In this document: in pieces, positions 17,142 through 25,738 of the stretch | How the letters are laid out: each line of letters opens with the position of its first letter | Numbering within the stretch: the stretch's first letter is position 1 | Assembly (NCBI GenBank): GCA_964548565.1 | Contig: CAZJTF010000026.1 | Coordinates: 1-31,221, forward strand | Source of the DNA: CAYLLT01 sp964548565 | GTDB taxonomy: Bacteria > Planctomycetota > Phycisphaerae > UBA1845 > PWPN01 | Direction: 5' to 3' | Length of the DNA: 31,221 bases | Made by a program: the position numbers and the translations under genes | The notes under the pieces: model-generated | What the model was told of the DNA's origin: nothing | The model's input: only the letters and a program-made list of their open reading frames with translations | Databases searched by the model: none

Positions 17142-18311
17142 TCACTCGCCCGCCTGCGGAGCAGGTTGACCCTGCCCAACGCCGGTATTCTGCTGGGTCC
17201 GGGACTCTCTGTCTACGCCGGTTCCCCGCCCGCGCCGGTCAGAACGCCCGCCGACCATCCGGCCCGCGTTGAACTCCTGGATGCGTCGCTGGCGCTCGAG
17301 CGGCGTCGGCGGCTTCGTATAGACCCGCACTCCGGTGCGGGCGGCCACGGTTTTCTGCAGGGTCGCGAGGCGATTCTTCTCCGCGGTCAATCTCTCCAGG
17401 AGCTGTGCGTCGCGCTTGACCTGCGGGTCCAGCCGCATCCGCTCGGTCAGCACGCTCATGGTGAAGTGCAGGTGTGAGGCCATGGCAATGGCCTCCTGGC
17501 GCGGCGCGTCGTACTCCGCCGGCCGTTCCAGCCAGGCCGCGATCGAATGCGCCGACGCGGGCTGGCTCTGGGGCACCGCCCCGTCGCCTCCCTCGCCCGC
17601 CGGTGGATTCTCCTCGACGGGCGGAGCCGCCCGATCCCGCAGTCCGGCAGGGGCAGGTTCCTCGCGTCCGCCCCGGCGGGCCGAAACACGCTCGGCGACG
17701 GGGCGAACCTCCTCCGCAATCGCGTCCTCGTACACCTGCGACAACTTCGGGATCAGTGCCGGGATCTCGTAGTCCGTCACGCTGACGAGGCGGATCGGAC
17801 GGGTACGGGTCTTCATGGCGCCACGGAGATGCGCCTCGCCCGCCATCTCCGCAAGCGATATCCGAAGCTGGTTGGAGACCTCGTCGGAGAAGCCCGCCAA
17901 CTCCTCCGGCGTGCTGCGTGAGATCAGGAACGTCAGGTCTACGCCGGCACCGGCGTAATCCTTGCGTTTAAACCGCGCGATCGCCGCCCGCAGCAGGGCC
18001 GGCTTGTCGACCGCGGGCTGCGCGGTGATCCGAGGTTCCTTCGCGGGCTGCGTCTCGGTCGTCTCCGCCTTCCCAGAGGCAGCGATCGGTCCGCGTTCCA
18101 CCCGCTCGACATCCGCTCGGCGGATCGACTGTACGAAACGGATATTGCCCGTTCCGAACGACCGCCGAAGCGAGATCGTGTCCTGGTCTTCGGCGACGAC
18201 CTCCCCCTCCAAACGGTCGCCGCTGTACAGCACAACGGTGTCAGCCTGCACGACGGCGACAGTTGTGAGCAGCGTATTGAAGAGCGTGAACATGATTGTC
18301 CGCGAGCACAT
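17142..18311 (-). CDS. Exported SH3-like domain protein of unknown function
   Basis: A 389-aa protein. ATG 18311 has GGGAGA ~8 nt upstream and opens a signal peptide (MFTLFNTLLTTVAVVQA from the second Met). Residues ~24-75 form a small beta-barrel-like domain (DTVVLYSGDRLEGEVVAED, then ISLRRSF and IRRADVERVERG) of a kind frequent in planctomycete exported proteins. Residues ~100-210 are helical. A Pro/Glu/Ala-rich linker follows (~230-260), then a helical region with MSVLTERMRLDPQVKRDAQL. The C-terminus is Gly/Arg/Gln-rich. No catalytic motif was seen. It is divergent from the dehydrogenase gene at 18444 and lies upstream of purC on the same strand. Confidence 0.75.
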   Translation of the reverse strand: MCSRTIMFTLFNTLLTTVAVVQADTVVLYSGDRLEGEVVAEDQDTISLRRSFGTGNIRFVQSIRRADVERVERGPIAASGKAETTETQPAKEPRITAQPAVDKPALLRAAIARFKRKDYAGAGVDLTFLISRSTPEELAGFSDEVSNQLRISLAEMAGEAHLRGAMKTRTRPIRLVSVTDYEIPALIPKLSQVYEDAIAEEVRPVAERVSARRGGREEPAPAGLRDRAAPPVEENPPAGEGGDGAVPQSQPASAHSIAAWLERPAEYDAPRQEAIAMASHLHFTMSVLTERMRLDPQVKRDAQLLERLTAEKNRLATLQKTVAARTGVRVYTKPPTPLERQRRIQEFNAGRMVGGRSDRRGRGTGVDRESRTQQNTGVGQGQPAPQAGE

Positions 18312-18443
18312 CGGAGTGTCTCCCGGTATGGCGACCTGACGGCCGCGCCGCCTCGATTATATCGCGTACCGGATGTCATATCGGACGTTACGGCTATACT
18401 GTGCCAACCTCCGCCGCACGGAGGCGCCGTTTCCGGAGGACCC

Positions 18444-19436
18444 ATGCCGTTCAATGTGTTCGTTACACGTGCGATCCCCCGGGCAGGGCTGGACCTGCTG
18501 CAGCCGCTCTGCGATGTCGACATGAACCCCGGGGACCGGGTTTTGAGCCGTCAGGAGCTCCTGGAAGCGGTCCAGGGTCGGGACGCCGTCCTGTCGCTGC
18601 TGACCGACACGGTTGATGACGCCGTCCTCGAGGCAGCCGGTCCGCGTTGCCGGGTCTTCTCGAACTACGCCGTCGGGTACAACAACATCGACGTGGCGGC
18701 CGCGACCCGGCGGGGCATTCTGGTCACGAACACGCCGGGCGTCCTCACCGAAACCACGGCCGATACGGCCTGGGCCCTGCTGATGGCAGTCGCCCGGCGC
18801 GTGGTGGAGGCCGACCGGTTCTTCCGCTCAGGCAAATGGACCGGATGGGGACCGATGCAGTTCCTGGGCCGGGATATCCACGGCGCGACACTGGGCATCG
18901 TGGGTGCGGGACGGATCGGCACCGCCATGGCCCGGCGGGCGATCGGATTCGGGATGAAGGTGCTCTATCACGATGCGGGCGGAACCAGCGAGACGGTCGG
19001 TCGGCTCGGCGGGCGGCAGGTCTCCATGGAGCAGCTCCTGCAGCAGAGTGATTTCGTCACCCTGCACGTGGACCTGAACGAGCAGACCCGGCATCTCATC
19101 GGGGCGCGCGAACTGAGCCTCATGAAGCGTTCGGCTTATCTCATCAACACCGCCCGAGGACCGGTGGTGGACGAGACGGCGCTGGTCGCGGCTTTGCGCG
19201 AAGGGACGATCGCCGGCGCCGGTCTGGATGTGTACGAAAATGAGCCCCATCCCGCGGCCGGGCTCACCGAACTCGAAAACGTGGTGTGCCTGCCCCACCT
19301 CGGATCGGCCACCGAGGCGACGCGGGAGAAAATGTCGATCATGGCCGCCGAGAACCTGCTGGCCGCGGTCAAGGGCGAGCGCCCACCCTACGTGGTGAAC
19401 CCCGAAGTGCTGGAGATGCAGCGGCGGCGAAGATGA
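18444..19436 (+). CDS. D-isomer-specific 2-hydroxyacid dehydrogenase (glyoxylate/hydroxypyruvate reductase-like)
   Basis: A 330-aa cytoplasmic NAD(P)H-dependent enzyme. A GGAGG box 5 nt before ATG 18444 fixes the start. The nucleotide-binding motif is LGIVGAGRIGTAMARRAIGFGM. The catalytic residues of the family are in place: R238 in INTARGPVVDE, E267 in YENEP and H285 in LPHLGSAT. The substrate-domain segment NYAVGYNNIDV and TNTPGVLTETTAD are typical of glyoxylate/hydroxypyruvate reductases (GyaR/GRHPR). The exact substrate is not certain. Interestingly, a hydroxypyruvate-isomerase-like gene lies at 23086. The stop overlaps the next start by 4 nt. A TATACT -10-like box is at 18395-18400 without a good -35. 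Confidence 0.92.
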   Translation: MPFNVFVTRAIPRAGLDLLQPLCDVDMNPGDRVLSRQELLEAVQGRDAVLSLLTDTVDDAVLEAAGPRCRVFSNYAVGYNNIDVAAATRRGILVTNTPGVLTETTADTAWALLMAVARRVVEADRFFRSGKWTGWGPMQFLGRDIHGATLGIVGAGRIGTAMARRAIGFGMKVLYHDAGGTSETVGRLGGRQVSMEQLLQQSDFVTLHVDLNEQTRHLIGARELSLMKRSAYLINTARGPVVDETALVAALREGTIAGAGLDVYENEPHPAAGLTELENVVCLPHLGSATEATREKMSIMAAENLLAAVKGERPPYVVNPEVLEMQRRRR

Positions 19437-19936
19437 GGGCGGCGGAACCTGCCGCCCACGACCGCCAAGCGGGAACCGAGAAGAAGCGAGCCACCGTGCC
19501 CCTCTACAACTGCTACACCTGGGACTTCCGCCTGAACGTCAGCCCGCACGAGCGGCTGATGGACCTGCTGGATGCGTTTTTCTCGTCTTATCCGCCGGGC
19601 GATTACACGCGCGAGCTGCGGGAAGAGTACAAACTCGAATTTCGGCGCGGTATGTGGAAGCGGATGCTGGGGTTCGGGCCGATGGCGCCGGCGCGACTCC
19701 CCAAGGGCGAATTCACGCTCTGGCCGGTGAAGGTCCGGGTGCTGGCCCGGCCCGCACCTGACGAGTACCTGGTGTCGATCCGGTACGAGTTGTACCTGCC
19801 TCGCGCGATCAAGGAACTGTCACCGGCAGTCCAGTGCTCGGTCGCCCAGCATATCGCTGTCGAACTCCAGGAACTCGCCCGGTATCTCGCGCAATGTATC
19901 CCCTTGGACGAGCCGCCGCCGGTCGAACGGGCATAG
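19433..19936 (+). CDS. Conserved-type hypothetical protein, coupled to the dehydrogenase
   Basis: A 167-aa protein beginning at ATG 19433 in a 4-nt ATGA overlap with the dehydrogenase stop, suggesting translational coupling. A GTG at 19496 (VPLYNCYTWDF) is an alternative start, since the first ~20 residues are low-complexity. The body is well ordered (WDFRLNVSPHERLMDLLDAF, EYKLEFRRGMWKRMLGFGP) with mixed beta and helix. No signal peptide, membrane segment or recognised domain is present. Function unknown. It ends 21 bp before the convergent FG-GAP gene. Confidence 0.75.
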   Translation: MRAAEPAAHDRQAGTEKKRATVPLYNCYTWDFRLNVSPHERLMDLLDAFFSSYPPGDYTRELREEYKLEFRRGMWKRMLGFGPMAPARLPKGEFTLWPVKVRVLARPAPDEYLVSIRYELYLPRAIKELSPAVQCSVAQHIAVELQELARYLAQCIPLDEPPPVERA

Positions 19937-19957
19937 ATCCGCGTCGCACGCTCCGGC

Positions 19958-21370
19958 TCAGGGCTTCCACACGCGCTGGTGCCCGGTGGACTTCAGGGCA
20001 CACCAGAGGGCAAGCGTAAGCGGGGTGAGCGAGAAGAAGCCCGCGCCGCAACCCACAGGTGGACACTCGTCCGGAATGCCATCGGCGTCACTGTCCGCGC
20101 TCGCCCCCGCCGCCGCAATCAGCACGGAGACCGTATTGGACCGTGTGTTCGCGACAGCCAGATCGGCTCGCCCATCGCCATCCAGATCGGTCGCGATGAT
20201 CGGACCTGGCTCGGCGCCGCCCGGATCGAATGTACGGCTCGCGGTGAAGGATGGTCCGAGCAGGACCGACACCGTGTCGTCCCCCGTGTTGGTGACGACA
20301 ATGTCCTGATCTCCATCCAGGTCGAAATCCGCCGTCGCGACGCCGCCTGGCGTCTGCCCCACGGCAAACGAGCCGAGGAGGGCGAACGTACCGGCGGTGT
20401 TCCGGAGAATTGTCACGCTCCCGGCAGTCTCGTTCGCCGTCACGAGGTCCAGGTCGCCGTCACCGTCGAGATCGGCCGCCGCAATGGCCACCGGCTTCAG
20501 CCCTGTGGCAACGTGTACACCCGCCGGGAACTGCGCGGCACCGGCATTCAGCGCGATGATCACGTCGTTGGCGGCAATATCGGTGATCGCCAGGTCCGGG
20601 CGGCCGTCCGCGTTGAAATCGCCGCTCGTGATCGCGCGCGGGGATATGTTTGCGAAAAACGGCGAGTTCGGGGCGTGCGCCAGGGCGCCGGCCCCGTTGT
20701 TCAGGAGCACGGACACGTCCAGCATGGCCGCCACACCCAGATCCAGATCGCCGTCTCCGTCGAAATCCGCCGCGGTGAAGCCTGTGGGACGGAATGGACC
20801 GATGAAAGGCGAACTTGCGAGCAGGATGAGGCTGCCGCCGAGTAGAGGCTGGTTGTACGCCGGATTGGCGAACACATCCACGCCGCCGATCTCCATCGCC
20901 CCGCCGTAGTAGAGCACGGCAATGTCCGGTCCGGTATCACCGTCGAAATCACCGGCCACAACGGCTTTCGGCGCGTTGTTCGTCATCGTCGGTGAGAACA
21001 CTTGTTCCTGAAACGACGGCAAGCCTGCAGACAGGAACACCGTCACCCAGCCGTCGTTGAACGGCGTTGACACGACCGCCAGGTCTTTGATGCCGTCGCC
21101 GTCGAGGTCAGTCGCGGCCAGGCCGGTGGGTTCGGTCACGACCCCGAGCGGGCTCCCCGGCAGGGGTGAGAACGCCACAGGGAAGATGTCGCAGGAATCG
21201 GGGATTCCGTTCCCGTTGCAGTCGCTGCTCGTTCCGTTGTTGATATCACTCGCATCGTCCACGCCATTCCCGTTGCAGTCAGCAGCGACAGCGGGACCCG
21301 CCATCAGGGCTGCCGTCACCAGCACCGCAAATAGCCATGACCTGCGCACGCCACAAGACGAGTACCGCAT
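19958..21370 (-). CDS. Exported FG-GAP/VCBS seven-repeat propeller protein with C-terminal anchor-like tail
   Basis: A 470-aa protein. ATG 21370, after GAGGTG, opens a signal peptide (RRSWLFAVLVTAALMAGPAVAA). Two thrombospondin type 3-like Ca motifs follow (DCNGNGVDDASDINNG, DCNGNGIPDSCD). Then seven FG-GAP cores are visible, among them ATDLDGDGIKDLAVVS, AGDFDGDTGPDIAVLY, AADFDGDGDLDLGVAA, SGDFNADGRPDLAITD and TADFDLDGDQDIVVTN. Seven repeats match an integrin-alpha-type seven-bladed beta-propeller. The end has a further Ca motif (DSDADGIPDEC), then GCGAG, a hydrophobic stretch (FFSLTPLTLALWCAL) and a tail with K, H and R, a tripartite sorting-type signal different from PEP-CTERM. It is probably cell-surface and Ca-dependent. 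Ligand unknown. Confidence 0.88.
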   Translation of the reverse strand: MRYSSCGVRRSWLFAVLVTAALMAGPAVAADCNGNGVDDASDINNGTSSDCNGNGIPDSCDIFPVAFSPLPGSPLGVVTEPTGLAATDLDGDGIKDLAVVSTPFNDGWVTVFLSAGLPSFQEQVFSPTMTNNAPKAVVAGDFDGDTGPDIAVLYYGGAMEIGGVDVFANPAYNQPLLGGSLILLASSPFIGPFRPTGFTAADFDGDGDLDLGVAAMLDVSVLLNNGAGALAHAPNSPFFANISPRAITSGDFNADGRPDLAITDIAANDVIIALNAGAAQFPAGVHVATGLKPVAIAAADLDGDGDLDLVTANETAGSVTILRNTAGTFALLGSFAVGQTPGGVATADFDLDGDQDIVVTNTGDDTVSVLLGPSFTASRTFDPGGAEPGPIIATDLDGDGRADLAVANTRSNTVSVLIAAAGASADSDADGIPDECPPVGCGAGFFSLTPLTLALWCALKSTGHQRVWKP

Positions 21371-21633
21371 GGGACACCTCGTGCATCCGAGACCGCACGC
21401 GCGGCCACACGCCGCGGCGATTGCATGAAACAGGAGGACAGCCGACGTCAGGTCTGAAACATGGTCCGGGCCGCTCCCGAAGGGCCTCGGCCAAGCGTCA
21501 CTTATAAACAGTGCCTGATGGAGGCGAAAGGCGAAACGGCGACAAAACGGCGTGCCCCCTTCGACCCTGAGAGTCAAGCCTGTCCGGCCCGGAATCGACC
21601 AGCCTGGGGCCAGAGACGCAGTTTGAACAACCG

Positions 21634-22239
21634 TCAACTCTCGAGATAGCCGCGGGCGACGGCGTCATCGACGAGGCGGCGGGCGTACTCCCACAGAGCG
21701 GGAGATCCATCCGCGATGCGGCTGTTACGCTCGAGGACGCGCTCGCTGGAAACGCCGTGTTTACGCCACTGCAATCCTCCCGTGTGGTAGTTGTGCAGCA
21801 TCGGCTGCAGGCGGTCCATGGCGTTGGCAAACCGCGCGTCGGCGGACTCGCCTGCTTCGAATTCTTCCCAGAGGGCGCGAAACGCGGAGCCCTGATCGGG
21901 CGGCAGGATGCCGAAAAGCCGATCGGCCGCACATCGCTCCCGGTCGGCCTTCGACGCGTTCGCCTTCACGTCGTAGCAGTACGTATCTCCTGCATCGATC
22001 TCCACGAGGTCGTGGACAAGCAGCATCATGATCACACGGGAGACGTCCACGCCCGGGTGGGCATACTCCTTCAGGAGCAGGGCCATCAGCGCGACGTGCC
22101 AGGAGTGCTCGGCGCTGTTCTCCTGCCGCGATCGGTCGAGCAGCAGCGTCTGCCGCAACACGCCTGTCAGCCTGTCGATCTCCAGCGCGAACCGGATCTG
22201 TGACTCGAGCCGTTCTGAACGGGCCTGTTCGTCGGGCAT
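21634..22239 (-). CDS. HD-domain phosphohydrolase (YfbR/HDDC2-like)
   Basis: A 201-aa cytoplasmic metal-dependent hydrolase. HD motifs are H45/H48 in NSAEHSWHVA, H76-D77 in LLVHDLVEIDAGD, and a later Asp in NAMDRLQPML. Order and spacing fit the YfbR/HDDC2 group, whose characterised members are 5'-deoxynucleotidases; the substrate here is inferred. Start ATG 22239 has no Shine-Dalgarno; instead TATACT ends exactly 6 nt before it, suggesting a leaderless mRNA. It is divergent from the zinc-ribbon gene at 22438 and 263 bp upstream of the FG-GAP gene, whose own leader contains a TTTATAAG -10-like element. Confidence 0.9.
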   Translation of the reverse strand: MPDEQARSERLESQIRFALEIDRLTGVLRQTLLLDRSRQENSAEHSWHVALMALLLKEYAHPGVDVSRVIMMLLVHDLVEIDAGDTYCYDVKANASKADRERCAADRLFGILPPDQGSAFRALWEEFEAGESADARFANAMDRLQPMLHNYHTGGLQWRKHGVSSERVLERNSRIADGSPALWEYARRLVDDAVARGYLES

Positions 22240-22245
22240 GGCGGG

Positions 22246-22251
22246 AGTATA
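22246..22251 (-). promoter_or_regulatory. -10 box of a leaderless-type promoter for the HD gene
   Basis: On the minus strand the order is GGCGGG, TATACT, CCCGCC, ATG. The TATACT -10 element ends 6 nt before the start codon, so transcription would begin at or beside the A of ATG. The flanking GGCGGG/CCCGCC arms (22240-22245 and 22252-22257) form an inverted repeat around the box and could also be an operator. No -35 is obvious. Confidence 0.4.
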
Positions 22252-22425
22252 CCCGCCGTGCCAGCGCGCTCACAGGCGAACCACCTGCTGATCTTTAGGG
22301 CAGCGGCGTGTCGCAGGACGCAACTTCCGCCCGCGTCGGAATTCTGAGCACCGCAGCCGGCCGCCGGGTTCACGCTGGAGATCATCCCGAGCTCACCAGC
22401 GATTCCTTCCCGCCGTCCGCCGGGG

Positions 22426-22431
22426 TACGAT
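22426..22431 (+). promoter_or_regulatory. -10 box of a leaderless-type promoter for the zinc-ribbon gene
   Basis: TACGAT (TAnnnT) ends exactly 6 nt before ATG 22438, with no Shine-Dalgarno in between. This is the same geometry as the divergent HD gene. A small inverted repeat GGTA-CGA-TACC overlaps it. Confidence 0.35.
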
Positions 22432-22437
22432 ACCGGC

Positions 22438-23082
22438 ATGTCCACCCCGGCCCCGCACTGTCCGAACTGCGGGTACGATCTCCGCGGCCAGACTGTCGAG
22501 CGTTGCCCGGAGTGCAACTTCCACTATGACCCGCCGGCGCTGATCGTCGTCCGCGACCGCATGCTTGCCCGGTGCCTGCAGGCCTGGACGGATGCCGCCC
22601 CTGTGCTGGCGACCGGATGTGTCATCCTCCTCACGCCGTGGATCGCGTCGGTGGACGGCGCCCGGCCCTTTCGGCTCCTCGCGAGTTGGCGTGCCCTGCT
22701 GCTGGCACTCGCGGCGATCGCACTGACGCGGCTCGTGCGGGCGTATATCGCAGGGGAGATCCTTGTCCGGAGTCCGGCGACGCGCCGCCGGCGCGGGTGG
22801 CTCGCCTGGTGGGAGCCTCGCTTCCGGCTGCTGGACGTTGTTGTGCTGTACTGCGTGCTGTTTTCGAGGGATCCCCGCCTCAGCGCGGGGCTGGGAATCT
22901 GTGCACTGCTGATCGGCGGATCGTGGACGGTGCTGGGGCAGATCCGCTACGCGGATGCCTCTGCCGCGGCCCAGACTGAGGCGGCCACAGAGGAACAACG
23001 CGGCATACTGCACCGGGGGCAGCGCCTGGTCTGGTGGTTACTTGTGCTGGACTGCTTTCTGCTCGTGATGCACGCGTTCTGA
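22438..23082 (+). CDS. Zinc-ribbon membrane protein
   Basis: A 214-aa protein with an N-terminal four-cysteine zinc ribbon (CPNCGYDLRGQTVERCPEC, residues ~8-26), a form recurrent in planctomycete proteins. About four hydrophobic, probably transmembrane, segments follow (AAPVLATGCVILLTPWI, ALLLALAAIALTRLV, LLDVVVLYCVLF, LGICALLIGGSWTVLG) plus a last one at the C-terminus (LVWWLLVLDCFLLVMHAF). The ribbon would face the cytoplasm. Function unknown. The stop lies 3 bp from the convergent isomerase-like gene, so any terminator must lie inside a coding region. Confidence 0.8.
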   Translation: MSTPAPHCPNCGYDLRGQTVERCPECNFHYDPPALIVVRDRMLARCLQAWTDAAPVLATGCVILLTPWIASVDGARPFRLLASWRALLLALAAIALTRLVRAYIAGEILVRSPATRRRRGWLAWWEPRFRLLDVVVLYCVLFSRDPRLSAGLGICALLIGGSWTVLGQIRYADASAAAQTEAATEEQRGILHRGQRLVWWLLVLDCFLLVMHAF

Positions 23083-23085
23083 GCG

Positions 23086-23970
23086 TTACCACACGTCGGC
23101 GGCTGCGATGGCTTTGGCGGCCGCCAGTTCGCCGCGTTTCGGGGTGAACTCTGTCCCGACGTAGCCGCGGTACCCGAGTTCGTACAGTTCCTTGAACACG
23201 CGGTTGTAGCGGAGTTCGCCCGTGCCCGGGTCGTTGCGCCCCGGATGGTCGGCGAACTGGGCGTACCCGAGCTGATCGAAGCCTTCGCGCAGATGCCCGC
23301 AGAGATCCCCCTCGCTGATGTGCATGTGGTAGAAATCCCAGAGCACCTTGACGTGCGCGGAACCTACCTCCCGGCAAATCCGGACGGCCGGCGTGCTGCC
23401 ATAGAGGCAATGCCCCTTGTGGTCCACGCGAATGTTCATGGGCTCGAGCAGGAGCGTGACCTCGTTCTTCTCGGCAATGGGTGCGACGCGTTTGAGGGCG
23501 GCGATGATGTTGCGGTGCATTTGTTCCTGCGACATGCCGGGCTGATCGTTGCCGCCGACGACACACGCTTTCTTGCAGTTCAACTTGCGCGCCGCGGCGC
23601 ACGCCTCGACGATCGCCTTCTCGAAAGCGTCATGGTTCTTCGGGTCGTTCATGCCCGGCTCGAACCCCCAGGCCGTGAATTGAGCGATCTCGATGTGCAG
23701 TTCGCGGCTGAGCGCCGCGATCGCGTCCAGGTCCTTGCCGGCTGTCGGCCAGAACTCGACTGCGGGGTACCCGTACTCGGCGGCCTTGCGGATCCGGTCG
23801 AGAAACGGCAGCGTCCGCCACCACATTTCGACGTTAATGGCAAATCGCGTGTGCGGCGTGCGGCCCAGCCGGTTCACTTCCGGCTCTGCTTCCTCGCCCG
23901 CCGCCCACCGGACGACCCCTGCCACCGCCACCGCCGACCCGAGCAGCGCACGACGATCCATTGAACGCAT
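23086..23970 (-). CDS. Exported hydroxypyruvate isomerase-like TIM-barrel protein
   Basis: A 294-aa sugar isomerase/epimerase-family (AP endonuclease family 2 fold) protein with an N-terminal twin-arginine-type signal (MDRRALLGSAVAVAGVV). Hydroxypyruvate isomerase features are INVEMWWRTLPFLDRI, E in LLLEPMN, D and H in LWDFYHMH, ADHPGRNDPGTG and GTEFTPKRG; the acidic and histidine residues should bind one metal. GGGAGA lies before ATG 23970; ATG 23961 is an alternative. Cytoplasmic Hyi enzymes lack a signal peptide, so this copy may act outside the cytoplasm on another sugar, as many planctomycete paralogues do. The substrate is not certain. Confidence 0.87.
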   Translation of the reverse strand: MRSMDRRALLGSAVAVAGVVRWAAGEEAEPEVNRLGRTPHTRFAINVEMWWRTLPFLDRIRKAAEYGYPAVEFWPTAGKDLDAIAALSRELHIEIAQFTAWGFEPGMNDPKNHDAFEKAIVEACAAARKLNCKKACVVGGNDQPGMSQEQMHRNIIAALKRVAPIAEKNEVTLLLEPMNIRVDHKGHCLYGSTPAVRICREVGSAHVKVLWDFYHMHISEGDLCGHLREGFDQLGYAQFADHPGRNDPGTGELRYNRVFKELYELGYRGYVGTEFTPKRGELAAAKAIAAADVW

Positions 23971-24230
23971 TGGTCATCTCCCGCACCACCCCGCCCGGCA
24001 GCCGTCTCGTCGCGGCAGCCACGCATGGGCGAATGGCACGAATTCCCTGGTGTCCGGCATCCCAGCCCGATCCGCGCGGACCCTCGTGGTCGCGCCCACA
24101 ACAGAGTAACTCAGCTACTCATACCGAATGATTCGTCGGTGGTCGCAGTTTTGTCTCTCGCAGGCGTCAAAAACGTCGTATCTCCTGCGTGCCGCCTTCG
24201 TGCCGATCGCTTGAAGCCCGACCGACGCAC

Positions 24231-25613
24231 TCACGTCGCCAGCCGGTCGCGACGCAGTAGTCGGCCCCGCCCGGGTGTACCGATGTACTTGCCTTCCCGA
24301 ACTACGATTTCACCCCGAACGGTCACCACGTGCGGACGCCCCTCGATCTGCATGCCTTCATACGGGTTGTAATCCACGTTGCTGGTCTGGGTGGAGGCGG
24401 AGAGTCGCCCGCGGTACTCCGGGTCGAACACAACCAGGTCGGCGTCACTGCCCGGGCGGATCTCGCCCTTGCGCGGGAACAGGCCGAAGAGCCGGGCCGG
24501 TTGCGTGCTCGCCACGTCCACGAAGCGGTGCACGTCGATCCGCCCGGTTCGTACGCCGTACGTCCACAGCAGGTTCACGCGATCCTCGAGCCCCGGCAGT
24601 CCGTTGGGAATCTTCGTGAAATCGCGCTCGCCCATCCGTTTCTGCGTCGCGAAAGCGAACGGCGCATGGTCGGTGGCCACAACGCTGATCCCTCCCGAGC
24701 GGAGTGCCTCCCAGAGCGGCGCGTGGTTCGACCTGTCGCGGAGCGGCGGCGACATGACGTACTTCGCCCCCTCGAACCCCGGTTGTTCCGCACAGGCGCG
24801 GTCGAGCAGCAGGTACTGGATGAGCGTCTCGATCCAGACGGCCTGTCGGCGCTGCCGGGCATCGAGGGCGACGCGCAGCGCTTCCTGGCAGCTCAAATGC
24901 ACGATGTAAACCGGCGCCCCGGTGAGCCGCGCGAACGTCAGCAGGTGATGGACGCCGTCGGCCTCGACCTCGGGCGGGCGGCTCGGTTCGTGCCACTCGG
25001 GGCCAGTGCGCCCCGCCGCGATAAACTCCGCCTGCCGCTCGGCGATCGCCGTCTCGTTCTCGCAGTGGGCAGCCGTGATCACGCCGAGTTCAGCGCCCAG
25101 GCGCAGCGTGCGGTACAGCGCCGCGTCACTGATGCCGATCGTGCCCTTGTACGCGAGCAGCACCTTGAAGGACGTGATGCCGCCCGCGACGATCTCGCGC
25201 AACTGTTCGGCGATCCGCGGAGAGAACTCTCGCACGCCCATGTGGTACGAGTAGTCGCACGCGCTGCGTCCCTGGCTCTGGGCGTTCCACTCCTCCAGGA
25301 GTTGCACCGGCTCGCGGTCAGGCAGCGGACCGCACATGTCGATGAAGGTGGTGGTGCCGCCGATGAGCGCGGCGCGGCTGGCGGTGACGTAGTCGTCCTT
25401 CGCCCGGGTGCCCATGCACGGCAGGTGCACGTGGACGTGCGGGTCCATGAACCCGGGAAAAACGAGCTTGCCGACGGCCTCGACGATCGCGGTGCCCGGC
25501 GGCGGTGCGATGCCAGGCTCGATCCGGGTGATCGTTTCGTCGGCGCAGAAGATATCGGCGCGCCGGCGTTCGGTCGCGGTCACGATCTCGCCGTTGCGGA
25601 TCAACAGTGGCAT
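24231..25613 (-). CDS. Dihydropyrimidinase / D-hydantoinase
   Basis: A 460-aa cytoplasmic amidohydrolase opening cyclic amides such as dihydrouracil. ATG 25613 follows GAGGGA and starts directly at the conserved MPLLIRNGEIVTAT. The binuclear metal site is complete: H59 and H61 in DPHVHVH, carbamylated K150 in ITSFKVLLAYKG, H183 in TAAHCEN, H239 in YIVHLSC and D315 in VATDHAPF. YVMSPPLR and DLVVFDP are also typical. It belongs with dihydropyrimidinases rather than dihydroorotases (longer, with YVMSPPLR). No other pyrimidine catabolic gene is in the window. It lies divergently beside the tRNA-Arg promoter. Confidence 0.93.
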   Translation of the reverse strand: MPLLIRNGEIVTATERRRADIFCADETITRIEPGIAPPPGTAIVEAVGKLVFPGFMDPHVHVHLPCMGTRAKDDYVTASRAALIGGTTTFIDMCGPLPDREPVQLLEEWNAQSQGRSACDYSYHMGVREFSPRIAEQLREIVAGGITSFKVLLAYKGTIGISDAALYRTLRLGAELGVITAAHCENETAIAERQAEFIAAGRTGPEWHEPSRPPEVEADGVHHLLTFARLTGAPVYIVHLSCQEALRVALDARQRRQAVWIETLIQYLLLDRACAEQPGFEGAKYVMSPPLRDRSNHAPLWEALRSGGISVVATDHAPFAFATQKRMGERDFTKIPNGLPGLEDRVNLLWTYGVRTGRIDVHRFVDVASTQPARLFGLFPRKGEIRPGSDADLVVFDPEYRGRLSASTQTSNVDYNPYEGMQIEGRPHVVTVRGEIVVREGKYIGTPGRGRLLRRDRLAT

Positions 25614-25738
25614 GGCATCCCTCGCGGGTCGGCACGGGTGCATGGATTATCTGCCCGGAGAGTCGGGCGGGCAAAACGCTTGCAGCAAATGCCGGGCGTC
25701 GGCCGAGCACACGCGCCCGGCCGGAGGCGCCCGGCGGT

